Positions 9,660-17,297 of a stretch of DNA of 61,899 nt are shown here, piece by piece. Source of the stretch: Terriglobia bacterium. Lineage in GTDB: Bacteria; Acidobacteriota; Terriglobia; Bryobacterales; Bryobacteraceae. The stretch lies in contig JAIQFS010000030.1 in NCBI GenBank assembly GCA_020073145.1, positions 1-61,899 of the forward strand, in the 5' to 3' direction. A program made the position numbers and the translations under genes. Positions within the stretch are counted from its first letter, which is position 1, and each line of letters starts with the position of its first letter. The notes under the pieces are model-generated. The model worked only from the letters and a program-made list of their open reading frames with translations, ran no database searches and was not told the DNA's origin.

Positions 9660-10073
9660 CTATTGCGCCGGGCGGGGCGGGGGATTGGCGACGACGGTGT
9701 CGGAGTAATCAGGGCGGCTGGAGAGACGGACCGGCGCTTGCGACTCGACGATTTCCTGCATCACCAGCATGGCGATCGGCGGCGGCGAGTCCTGAGGGGC
9801 TTCGCGGTAGTACCAGACCACGCCGTGCTGCGCGCTCAGACGGTGGAGAGAATCGCGAAGCGATTGGAGAGTCGCGGGCGCGCCTCCCACGGTGAGGCGT
9901 CCGTCTGAAAGAACGGCGACTTTCAGGACAGGCCCAGTTTGGGCCGCCGTCGCGGGGGTTGCCTGGTTTGACGGCGCAGAGGGCTTGCTGCATCCGGCCA
10001 GGAGGGCGATGGCTGCCAATGGCAGGGCGATGCGGATTCGGGGCTGCGTGGAGGATGGCATTCGTTTCTGCAA
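9660..10073 (-). CDS. Lipoprotein with an ExbD/TolR-like periplasmic domain
   Basis: 137 aa. The N-terminus IALPLAAIALLAGCSKP is a lipoprotein signal with a clean lipobox (LAGC). The mature part LKVAVLSDGRLTVGGAPATL, then QSLRDSLHRLSAQHGVVWYYRE and IAMLVMQEIVESQAPVRLSS, follows the strand-helix-strand order of the ExbD/TolR periplasmic domain. Here it is detached from its usual membrane helix and lipid-anchored instead. That relationship is my inference from the pattern. Two Met starts are possible (residues 1 and 5). It converges on the BlaR1-like gene, with 19 bp between them. Confidence 0.65.
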   Translation of the reverse strand: MQKRMPSSTQPRIRIALPLAAIALLAGCSKPSAPSNQATPATAAQTGPVLKVAVLSDGRLTVGGAPATLQSLRDSLHRLSAQHGVVWYYREAPQDSPPPIAMLVMQEIVESQAPVRLSSRPDYSDTVVANPPPRPAQ

Positions 10074-10156
10074 GCGAGCCGGCTCGAACTCTGTGCGGTG
10101 CGTGACGGCTTCGAACTTGGTAGCGCTTCTGGCGGTATTCTACCACCGCCAGGGGC

Positions 10157-10969
10157 TCAAGGAGATGAAACGCCGCCGGGCTGGTGTTTAGCCAGCACGT
10201 CCAACAGTTCCGCGACGCGGATGGGCTTGGCCAGGTACTCATCCATGCCGGCTGCCAGGCAGCGCTTGCGGTCGCCGCTCATGGCGTGCGCGGTCATGGC
10301 GACGATGGGGATGTGCGTTGCGCCGCCCTGTTCCCGGCGGCGGATGGCTTGCGCGGTTTCCAATCCATCCATCTCGGGCATTTGCACATCCATCAAGATG
10401 AGATCGAAGGGCTGCTCCGCCAGGGCGGTCAGCGCCTCTACTCCGTTGTTGGCCACGACCACGGAGTGTCCGTGTTTCCCCAGGATGCCGAGCGCGATGC
10501 GCTGGTTGACGAGGTTGTCCTCGGCCAGAAGAATGCGCAGGGGGAGAGCGGCCCGCTGAGGAACGGCATCGGAGGCGATAGCCCCGGCGGGTTGGGGGGA
10601 GGCGCCGGAGAGTATAGCGGCGATGGCGGTGCGGAGATCGGCGCGGCGGAGCGGCTTGGTGAGATAGGCGCAGATTCCCAAATCCCGGCAGCGCCCCGGG
10701 TCTCCCTGGCGGGCGGCGGAGATGAGCATGATGACGCTGGTCTGGGAGAGAAGAGGAGAGGAACGGATACGCCTGGCGAGCTCGAAACCATCGATCTCGG
10801 GCATATCCGCATCCAGGACGACCAGAGCGAACGGCTCGCGGCTCTCGGCCGCCCCCAGCAATATCGAGAGCGCTTCGGGCCCGGTGGCGGCGCAGGACGG
10901 ACGCATTTGCCAGATCCGCAGCATCTCCATCAAGATGCGGCGCTGGGTGGCGTTATCGTCAACGATCAA
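10157..10969 (-). CDS. Tandem receiver-domain protein, probably a truncated hybrid histidine kinase
   Basis: 270 aa with two response-regulator receiver domains. REC1 has LIVDDNATQRRILMEML, DADMPEIDGF as phosphoacceptor region and AYLTKPLR. REC2 has RILLAEDNLVNQRIAL, LMDVQMPEMDGLETA and EYLAKPIR. No output domain follows. The only start is a TTG placed inside the first beta strand of REC1. The same frame stays open upstream (SPAEASLSAVSALIVDD, a typical linker after a kinase domain) to a TGA about 110 nt up, with no ATG. This looks like the 3' remainder of a hybrid sensor kinase that lost its kinase half. Confidence 0.7.
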   Translation of the reverse strand: MIVDDNATQRRILMEMLRIWQMRPSCAATGPEALSILLGAAESREPFALVVLDADMPEIDGFELARRIRSSPLLSQTSVIMLISAARQGDPGRCRDLGICAYLTKPLRRADLRTAIAAILSGASPQPAGAIASDAVPQRAALPLRILLAEDNLVNQRIALGILGKHGHSVVVANNGVEALTALAEQPFDLILMDVQMPEMDGLETAQAIRRREQGGATHIPIVAMTAHAMSGDRKRCLAAGMDEYLAKPIRVAELLDVLAKHQPGGVSSP

Positions 10970-11220
10970 CGCCGATACAGCGGACAGAGAGGCTTCGGCG
11001 GGAGAGTGCGGTCCGTCAGTCTGGATCGCATGACTGATACCATCCTTTGATCGAGATCACCGTGAGTTGAGCGGCGCTAAGGAGTATGGGCAGAGGCCCG
11101 GGCCTGACGGGGCAACGCCGGCGCGCGCCAGGGAAATCCCGCGGGTTGCGGGACCTCTACCGGTCTCATCGACGCGTGTCTGAACCGGCTGTATTACCCC
11201 TTTGGGGGAGCAGGGGGGGC

Positions 11221-11251
11221 GGGGCAGGTATGGCGGCAGCAAGCCTGCCCC
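11221..11251. repeat. GGGGCAGG/CCTGCCCC inverted repeat
   Basis: An 8-bp perfect stem (11221-11228 with 11244-11251) with a 15-nt loop sits just downstream of the malonyl-CoA decarboxylase gene, which is read on the minus strand. It could be a terminator hairpin for that gene, although no T-run follows, or a dispersed palindromic element. The remainder of 10970-11220 shows no convincing gene. Confidence 0.4.
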
Positions 11252-11257
11252 ACGGGA

Positions 11258-12580
11258 CTATGAAGCGGGGCGGGCGAGAGTGGATTGCCGGGCCAGGGAC
11301 TCGATGGTCCGCGAGGCGGTGACCTTGAGCTCCTTCATATACTGCTCGTGGTTGCGCTCGACGTCAGCCAGGCGATAGACGTAGTTCACCATGAGGCCGG
11401 CGGAGCGGCGCATGCCGGCGGAAGAGGTGTCGCCGAGCCAGTTCAAGCGTTCCAGGCGCGCGCCGTTGCGCAAGTGGAAGCGGACCACGGGATCGAGGGG
11501 CTCTTTGCCCTGCCGGGCATTGAGCAGATAGTACGCGCACAGGGACATCAGCTCGCGCTGCGCGGTTTCAGCGAACTCTTTCTGTTTCCACCATTCGGGT
11601 TCATCGAGACGGTTTACCCATTCGGCGATTCCCTTGGGAAGATGTTTTTCGCGCGTGCGGAGAGCGCCGTTCAGCCATTCGCGAAAAGCGGGAACCGGGG
11701 AGACGGTGGCAAAGGTGCGGATGTGGGGTAACTCGCGGCTCAAGTCCTCCGCCACTTTCTTAATCAGGAAATTGCCAAAAGGCACGCCGCGGAGCCCCTC
11801 CTGACAGTTGGTGATGGAATAGAACATGGCGCAGTTGGCGGAGGCGGGATCGAGGACCGGGGAGTCGGGACTCAGCAAGGGCTGCACCTTGGCGCTCATG
11901 CCGCGGGTGAGGGCGACCTCGACGAAGATGATGGGCTCATCGCCGAGGGCGGGGTGAAAGAAAGCGTAGCAGCGGCGGTCGGATTCCAGGCGGCGCTGGA
12001 GGTCGTGCCAGCCCTGGATCTCATGCACGGCTTCGTATTGGATGAGTTTTTCCAGAACGATGGCGGGGGTACGCCAGTCGATGCGCCGCAGTTCGAGAAA
12101 GCCGCGATTGAACCAGGAGGCGAGCAGATGAGCGAGGTCGGCCTGGATGGGGGCCCACTGGGGATGAGCGTCGAGATCGGCCAGCAACTGGCGGCGCAGA
12201 TCGACCAGTACGCGAGTGCCGCCGGCCGCCATATTGAGACGCCGGAACAGCTCCTGGCGGGGGGGCTCGGTGACGCGCAGCAAGCGGGCCAGGTTAGGCG
12301 GCGACGGATCCTGGCGATAGGCATCGCCCGCGTGGCCGACGGTTTCGGGATCGGGAGAGAACTCGCGGGCCAGCCGATCGAAGAAGACGGCGCGGGCCGG
12401 CTCGTCCAAGGACTGGTAGGATTGCAAGGCTTCGGTGGCGAGGCGCCCGCCGGAGACCTCACCGCGTTCAGAGAGCAGGGCGCGGCAGAGGGAGAGGGTG
12501 TGACGGACGGGGCGCGGAACCGCGGACGCCGCATCGGCGGAGGGACGGGGTCGAAAACCGATCAGGGCACTAAGCTTCAA
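11258..12580 (-). CDS. Malonyl-CoA decarboxylase
   Basis: 440 aa. Decarboxylates malonyl-CoA to acetyl-CoA. The N-terminal ~160 residues are the helical MCD_N region (EPARAVFFDRLAREFSPDPE). The rest is the GNAT-fold catalytic domain: IQGWHDLQRRLESDRRCYAFFHP, ALGDEPIIFVEVALT, SITNCQEGLRGVPFGNFLIK, the serine motif ATVSPVPAFREWL, and the His-containing VVRFHLRNGARLERLNWLGD with GLMVNYVY. All hallmark blocks are present and the length is right for bacterial family members. It stands alone, with no malonate transporter or malonyl-CoA ligase next to it. Confidence 0.88.
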   Translation of the reverse strand: MKLSALIGFRPRPSADAASAVPRPVRHTLSLCRALLSERGEVSGGRLATEALQSYQSLDEPARAVFFDRLAREFSPDPETVGHAGDAYRQDPSPPNLARLLRVTEPPRQELFRRLNMAAGGTRVLVDLRRQLLADLDAHPQWAPIQADLAHLLASWFNRGFLELRRIDWRTPAIVLEKLIQYEAVHEIQGWHDLQRRLESDRRCYAFFHPALGDEPIIFVEVALTRGMSAKVQPLLSPDSPVLDPASANCAMFYSITNCQEGLRGVPFGNFLIKKVAEDLSRELPHIRTFATVSPVPAFREWLNGALRTREKHLPKGIAEWVNRLDEPEWWKQKEFAETAQRELMSLCAYYLLNARQGKEPLDPVVRFHLRNGARLERLNWLGDTSSAGMRRSAGLMVNYVYRLADVERNHEQYMKELKVTASRTIESLARQSTLARPAS

Positions 12581-12654
12581 GGTTCACCTACTCTGCTGCC
12601 ATTGTGGCACGAGGAGGTGTGACGGTTTGGTGAATGGTGCGGCGGACGAGGTAG

Positions 12655-13077
12655 CTATTTCTCGGCCGCATCCGGGGCGGCGCCGGGATCACCCTTGGAA
12701 GAACCGACAAACAGTTTCTTTCCGTCGGTGAAGGTGATGAGGCTGCCGTTGGCGCGGTTGGTTCCATCCTTGGCCTGGTACCCCTCGACCACGATTTCGG
12801 TGCCGGCCGGGAGCGAGTGCTTGGTCCAGCCCCGGCGCAGCAGCGCATTGGGGGCGGCGGCCTCGATCATCCAGGGCGTGACCTTGCCGTCGGCGCCCTT
12901 GACGTCGATGTGAATCCAGGCGTGCGGGTTGATCCACTCCATTTTCGTCACGGTTCCGGTGAATTTGACTTTCTTGTCTCCGTCAAATTCCGCGGCGAAG
13001 GCGTGATGGGCCCATAGCGGCGCCGCTGCGCCCAGCACGACGATGGCGGCAACAACGACTGCGAGCGGGTTTCTCAT
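12655..13077 (-). CDS. Secreted DUF6152-family protein
   Basis: 140 aa. ATG 13077 has GAGGAG nine nt upstream and opens a signal peptide (MRNPLAVVVAAIVVLGAAAP) ending around WAHHAFA. The mature part HHAFAAEFDGDKKVKFTGTV and MEWINPHAWIHIDVK matches the small beta-barrel DUF6152 family, known by its 'H-H-S/A-F' start and 'WxNPHxxI' motif. Function is unknown; periplasmic location is inferred. It is the last gene of a three-gene minus-strand operon with two 'GxPDLxGxW' secreted proteins. Confidence 0.75.
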   Translation of the reverse strand: MRNPLAVVVAAIVVLGAAAPLWAHHAFAAEFDGDKKVKFTGTVTKMEWINPHAWIHIDVKGADGKVTPWMIEAAAPNALLRRGWTKHSLPAGTEIVVEGYQAKDGTNRANGSLITFTDGKKLFVGSSKGDPGAAPDAAEK

Positions 13078-13097
13078 GTCTGGTCTCCTCGATCGAT

Positions 13098-14135
13098 TCA
13101 CTTGGTTTTGGCGGCTGCGGCCGCGGCTTTTTCTTTGGCACGGGCGCCGCTGAGGGAATCCGACATCGCATAGTTGCCCTCATGGCACGCATATTCAAAA
13201 TTGCGGTAGCCGGATTCCTGGGTGAGCGGGAACGCGATCTTAAAAGGACTCACGTAGGTTTTGGGATCGTCCACGGTCACTTCGTACCGCATCTCATTCG
13301 GACCGGTGCGCAGGTAGCGCTCGGTGAGCTTCAGGGCATCGCTGGTGGGGGTGCCGCCGCCATTGAGGCCGATTCCCGTACGGTTGCCCAGGAAATTGGT
13401 GGTTTCGACTACCAGCGTGCCGCCCTCCCAGTGGCCGCGCGCGTCGCCCATGTAGGAGCGGATGTTGGGGCCGGCATGCGGACGGCCGTCGGTGGGGATC
13501 ACGCGGGCTTCATGCACCATTTCCTGGAGGATCATCACATAGCCGGGGCCTTGCACGATCTGCTGCCCGTTGCCATAGATCACGGGAAGGATGGAGCCGG
13601 TAACGCCGCGGCTGATGCAGCGAATGTAATAGCTGAAGTCTTCCCACGAATCGGCTTTGGGATTATTGTTGCCTGCGCCTTCCGGGACGGGCCGGGCCTT
13701 GGCTTCGGGAAGCAGGTCGGGGGTCCGGCCATTCGGGGGATCGACGACGAGCGAGGTCTGTTTGCAGGGGCGGCGCGCCCGCTCACCCCAGTGGCTGGGG
13801 GGGGCGGTGCCGACTCGCTGATTCTCCGGCGCGAATTCCTGGAGATCGTTCTGCTGCTGCTTCGCGAGTTGGGTCTGGCGTTGCGCGAGGTCCTGCTCGG
13901 TGTAGTAGAGCTTCTCGCCCACATTGGCAGGCCGGTTCAGCGGCGTGCCGATGCAGTCATCACTGGTCCAGGTGCCCTGTAAATCGGGATCGCCCCAAGG
14001 GGTCTTGGGCTGGACCCAGCTCTTGGACGCGGGCGCGGTTTTGGCAGCTGGCCCGGCCGCCGGGGCTTGCCCAATGGCCGCCGGAACGGTCAGGGACGCG
14101 AGGGCGGCCGCGGCCACTACGGTCAGATATTTCAT
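13098..14135 (-). CDS. Secreted acidobacterial protein of the 'DPDLQGTW' family
   Basis: 345 aa with a signal peptide (MKYLTVVAAAALASLTVPAA...GQ). The mature protein carries KTPWGDPDLQGTWTSDD, a central RCISRGVTGSILPVIYGNGQ with EARVIPTDGRPH, GDARGHWEGGTLVVETTNFL and a C-terminal FEYACHEGNYAMSDSL. The GHWEGxTLVVxTTNF block is the shared signature of this family, which also includes the genes at 14152 and 37063. No enzymatic function is known to me. The gene lies 20 bp before the DUF6152 gene in the same operon. Confidence 0.7.
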   Translation of the reverse strand: MKYLTVVAAAALASLTVPAAIGQAPAAGPAAKTAPASKSWVQPKTPWGDPDLQGTWTSDDCIGTPLNRPANVGEKLYYTEQDLAQRQTQLAKQQQNDLQEFAPENQRVGTAPPSHWGERARRPCKQTSLVVDPPNGRTPDLLPEAKARPVPEGAGNNNPKADSWEDFSYYIRCISRGVTGSILPVIYGNGQQIVQGPGYVMILQEMVHEARVIPTDGRPHAGPNIRSYMGDARGHWEGGTLVVETTNFLGNRTGIGLNGGGTPTSDALKLTERYLRTGPNEMRYEVTVDDPKTYVSPFKIAFPLTQESGYRNFEYACHEGNYAMSDSLSGARAKEKAAAAAAKTK

Positions 14136-14151
14136 TTGGGGCCTCCTTCGA

Positions 14152-14973
14152 CTACTTCTTCTTCAGATCCCCGTAAATCAATTCTTCCACGTATTCGACG
14201 CACTTGAATTCGTTGAGCTGCGCGTTCTTTTCCTTGCGCCGGTACAGAACCGTGCTGATCTTCCAAGGCCGAGTGTATATGGTTTTGTCGTCGATGGCGG
14301 CTTCGTAATTGATGTGATCGGCGTCGGCCAGGGTGAAGCGTTCGACCACGTGCGTATTCTCCGTCTGGAAATCCCCGACTCGGTCGAACCAGCTATTGCC
14401 GTTCAAGCTACTGACATCGACCACCAGGGTGTCAGCATCCCAATGCCCGTTGGAGGTTCCCATCCAAGTGTCCACCGCGCCCTCTTGAAACTTGCCCATG
14501 TTGACCACGCGATTGGCGGTCGCGAATTCGTAGGCAAATGCGATGTCCCGCTGCGATTGAACGATCTGAAAGGGGAAGGGCAGGTAATTCGCGCGCGGAA
14601 TTCCGGGCATGTAGCACTTCACTTCGGGATCGAGCTTCATGCGGTTCTGAAAGTTCTGCTTCTGGGTGGCCGCCGCCGCCGGCGTGTAGGGAATTTCACC
14701 GCCTTCGACAATGCCTTGGCCGGCGGGCTCGGCGCCGATGGCGCCCAACTGATAGAACGGCCCGGCGTGCGCACTGTGATCACGAATATCCCAATCCGCT
14801 GTGCCCAACGCTTCCCAGAGGCCGGTGAAGTTCGGTTTGCCGTTCGGCATGCGTGGGATCTGCGTAGCGGCGCGGGCCGCGGTTTGGCCGTGGCCGGAGG
14901 CAGCGCCGAACAGACCCATCAAAGAAGCCGACAGAACCCAGGTGAACCGCCGAGCCGACATAACCCTCCGCAT
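14152..14973 (-). CDS. Secreted acidobacterial protein, paralogue of the next gene
   Basis: 273 aa. The N-terminus ARRFTWVLSASLMGLFGAASGHGQ is a signal peptide. RMPNGKPNFTGLWEALG, KCYMPGIPRANYLPFPFQIV, GHWDADTLVVDVSSLNG, ENTHVVERFTLADADHINYE and FKCVEYVEELI give the same block order as the 13098 and 37063 proteins. A second Met (14961) has GGAGG close upstream and may be the real start. It is the first gene of the operon, 16 bp before 13098-14135. Confidence 0.7.
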   Translation of the reverse strand: MRRVMSARRFTWVLSASLMGLFGAASGHGQTAARAATQIPRMPNGKPNFTGLWEALGTADWDIRDHSAHAGPFYQLGAIGAEPAGQGIVEGGEIPYTPAAAATQKQNFQNRMKLDPEVKCYMPGIPRANYLPFPFQIVQSQRDIAFAYEFATANRVVNMGKFQEGAVDTWMGTSNGHWDADTLVVDVSSLNGNSWFDRVGDFQTENTHVVERFTLADADHINYEAAIDDKTIYTRPWKISTVLYRRKEKNAQLNEFKCVEYVEELIYGDLKKK

Positions 14974-15066
14974 CCTTGGCTCACCATTGTACTTCAGGAG
15001 AGTGCCGATGGCATGGTTGTTGCGGTGTTTGGCAGCGGTTTGGGCGGAGGGGAGGAAGCGGGGGAG

Positions 15067-15097
15067 GAGCGCGGCCCTGCAATCAGCAGCCGCGCTC
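15067..15097. terminator. Hairpin downstream of the Hcp-like gene
   Basis: GAGCGCGGC (15067-15075) pairs perfectly with GCCGCGCTC (15089-15097), and the 13-nt loop can add three more pairs. It lies 26 bp after the stop of the minus-strand Hcp-like gene and before the next minus-strand gene. No T-run follows, so intrinsic termination is uncertain. Confidence 0.4.
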
Positions 15098-15122
15098 CGC
15101 GCCGGAATGGAGCCGCGTCGAT

Positions 15123-15662
15123 CTACGTGGCGGAGTTCGTGGCGACATCGATGGTGACGGTCTTGCCGCTGGGAACGTGAGTGATGGTGATCTTCCGGTA
15201 CGACAGGGTGACCACCTCATCCAGTTCGTGGGCCGCGCCCTCGGTGAATTTGTCGCTGTTCACAATCACACTGGTCAGCTGAATCACCAGGAGCGGAGTC
15301 TTGCCGCCCTTGGCCACAACAGTGAGGGTCGCGGTGGCCGACTGGGTTCCTTTGGCGACTGCTTCGAATAGCACGGGCGTGCAGTCATCGAGCCCCTTGA
15401 CCACCGAGATATTCTGAAACGTCGCCTTGCCGGTAGCAAGACCGCTAGCGGCGTCGGTTGCCAGGGTGTCTCCAAAAGAGAAGGAGGAGGCAGCGAAACC
15501 GGGAAAGGCGTTGTCGCCGGCTCCTTGACACGACACGCCGCTGATCTGTCCGAAGATGAGTTTCTCGTCGGCTCTCACCGAGGGCGGCATCACTGCCAAG
15601 GCAGCGAAGGCAAGGAGTGCGGTGACGGCCGGATTCGCCCACTGGATCTTTCGAAGTTGCAT
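15123..15662 (-). CDS. Secreted Hcp-like (type VI tube-protein fold) protein
   Basis: 179 aa from ATG 15662, with GAGG about 11 nt upstream. A signal peptide (TALLAFAALAVMPPSVRA-DE) precedes a domain with Hcp features: ISGVSCQGAGDNAFPGFAAS, a middle TPVLFEAVAKGT and the ending ELDEVVTLSYRKITITHVP, which matches the Hcp 'E-x-(I/V)-T-L-S-(F/Y)-x-K-I' strand. A Sec signal is not expected on a true T6SS tube protein, and no other T6SS gene is present. It is probably an exported protein reusing the fold, with unknown function. Confidence 0.65.
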   Translation of the reverse strand: MQLRKIQWANPAVTALLAFAALAVMPPSVRADEKLIFGQISGVSCQGAGDNAFPGFAASSFSFGDTLATDAASGLATGKATFQNISVVKGLDDCTPVLFEAVAKGTQSATATLTVVAKGGKTPLLVIQLTSVIVNSDKFTEGAAHELDEVVTLSYRKITITHVPSGKTVTIDVATNSAT

Positions 15663-15879
15663 GGTGGAGTGCCTCACTTTTCGTTTGAATTGGAAACGGG
15701 AGCCGGGATCGCCTTCGTGGCGCGTTGGCGTTTGTTGGTCTAACCGAACCCCCGAAACGTGTCTGGATAGAGCGTAAGGCCGGAGGGTTCTCGGATCAAG
15801 ATTCCTGTTGGATATGAGGTTCAAGCCCGATTGCGGGCCGAATGGATGCTGATTCTGCTGTGTGAAAAGGCACGATGCT

Positions 15880-16713
15880 TTACTTTGGTTTCGCGGCGGC
15901 GACCGCAGTCTGGAAGCTCAGAGTTTCCACCCAGCTTCCGGTGCGCTTTACCCAAATCCGGGTCACTCGCAACGGACTACCCCGATCGGGCTGGTGGTCG
16001 GAGACCATGAGAACCGCGTCGCCAAGAACGAACATGCGCGCCGATCGCAGCGGAGTTGGGGCGACACCGCCATCCTTCGATCGGTCGAAGTCGGACATGC
16101 GGCTGCGCTTGCTCTGGAGTTTGTCGCTATTGGAACTGGCGGCGACAAACTCATCACCGACCATCGGTCCGAACGCCGCCGAATTGCGGGCATGAGCCGC
16201 GGTTTCGAGCTGCGAATAGGCTGCCGCGACCGCACGCTCTATCTCATTCTTAGGAGTGAAAGGGATGGACTGACACGGGTTCTGGCAAGCCGCGCCGGCG
16301 CCGGGAGTGAAGGTGGGGGGCTTTTCGAGCGACATCAATTCCTGATAGAGGAGGGCCTTCCAGCCGGCGGGCCGTTTGACCCACACGCGCAGGACGTGCG
16401 CTCTTCCCTGGTTCACCTGGACGTTGCCGAGTGTGCCGTATGTGTAGGCTTTGGAAACCGTATTTCCGGCAGCGATCGCCATCGTTGGGAGTTCCGCCGA
16501 CACTTGGGCTTTCGTCTGAACCCTGCCCGCGGCGTCCGTCCAGGTAAAGTCGGGGTCGAGTAGCTGTTCCAGCGCAGGTTTATCGGCCTTGGCGGCGGCC
16601 TGCACGAAGACGGCGTCCGCCTGGATCATGTTCGGGTCCTGAGCGAAGACGGTCTGCGCCGCGCTCGCAAGGAGGAGGATCGCGATCCGCATGGTGAGAT
16701 GGTTCTCGGTCAT
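15880..16713 (-). CDS. Secreted protein with two NTF2/DUF4440-like domains
   Basis: 277 aa. The signal peptide MRIAILLLASAAQTVFAQ begins at the second Met (16692), which may be the true start. Two SnoaL/DUF4440-like units follow. The first is MIQADAVFVQAAAKADKPALE to YGTLGNVQVNQGRAHVLRVWVKR. The second is IERAVAAAYSQLETAAHARN to DRGSPLRVTRIWVKRTGSW. Both end in the same RVWVKR/RIWVKR strand, so they arose by internal duplication. Such domains often bind small ligands; no substrate can be proposed. Confidence 0.65.
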   Translation of the reverse strand: MTENHLTMRIAILLLASAAQTVFAQDPNMIQADAVFVQAAAKADKPALEQLLDPDFTWTDAAGRVQTKAQVSAELPTMAIAAGNTVSKAYTYGTLGNVQVNQGRAHVLRVWVKRPAGWKALLYQELMSLEKPPTFTPGAGAACQNPCQSIPFTPKNEIERAVAAAYSQLETAAHARNSAAFGPMVGDEFVAASSNSDKLQSKRSRMSDFDRSKDGGVAPTPLRSARMFVLGDAVLMVSDHQPDRGSPLRVTRIWVKRTGSWVETLSFQTAVAAAKPK

Positions 16714-16763
16714 GGCGGCCCCGGTGTGCTGCTGTTATTGTGGCACGAGGATCGTCGACGACA

Positions 16764-16778
16764 GGGCGCTTCGCGCCC
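16764..16778. repeat. Short GC hairpin
   Basis: GGGCGC and GCGCCC form a 6-bp stem around TTC, in the gap between apaG and the NTF2-like gene. It has no adjacent T-run. It may be a structural element of the minus-strand transcript leaving apaG; evidence is slight. Confidence 0.25.
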
Positions 16779-16843
16779 GAGCAAGCCAGGAGGCATACGC
16801 CACCGGTGAGTTTGCACCGGTCAAGGAGTGACGGGGCCGTTAC

Positions 16844-17251
16844 CTAGTGAACCGTGTAGCGGGCACGGAGAGCGAAGGGGGCGATCTCGATGTCGAACTG
16901 GATTCCACCCTTGCGGACCATCTGATAGGTGCCGTGCATCATGCCCGTGGGAGTCTTGAGCGGGCACCAGGAGGAGTATTGGAAGGATTCACCGGGAGCC
17001 AGAACGGGCTGCTCGCCGATCACGCCGGGGCCCTGGACTTCTTCGACATGCTCCAGGGCATCGGTGATGATCCAGTGCCGGCTGATCAGTTGCACGGTAT
17101 CGAGCCCCTGATTGGTGATGCGGACGGTGTATTGAAATAGCCATTCGCCCTGCCGCGCGTTTTCGGGCGAGTGCCGCGACATGACTTCAACCTTGATGTC
17201 GCGGGTTACGGCTTCGGAAACAGGAGCGGGCTCGGAGTGCAGGTTCGGCAT
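16844..17251 (-). CDS. apaG: ApaG-domain protein
   Basis: 135 aa. Immunoglobulin-like ApaG (DUF525) fold: VSEAVTRDIKVEVMSRHSPE, QYTVRITNQGLDTVQLISRHW, GVIGEQPVLAPGESFQYSSW and the diagnostic PTGMMHGTYQMV. ApaG has been linked to cobalt resistance and magnesium efflux in Salmonella, but its biochemical role is unsettled. ATG 17251 gives the usual N-terminus. It lies 46 bp after the second ABC exporter on the same strand and could be read from the same transcript, though a functional link is doubtful. Confidence 0.88.
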   Translation of the reverse strand: MPNLHSEPAPVSEAVTRDIKVEVMSRHSPENARQGEWLFQYTVRITNQGLDTVQLISRHWIITDALEHVEEVQGPGVIGEQPVLAPGESFQYSSWCPLKTPTGMMHGTYQMVRKGGIQFDIEIAPFALRARYTVH

Positions 17252-17297
17252 AGGGAAAAGTCCATGATAGCAGGCAGGACCTCGATGGATCTTTTTC

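Noticed and set aside
15123-15662. Type VI secretion locus
   Set aside because: Only one Hcp-like gene, with a Sec signal; no tss genes nearby.
16764-16778. Intrinsic terminator after apaG
   Set aside because: Stem is short and no T-run follows on the minus strand; listed only as a hairpin.
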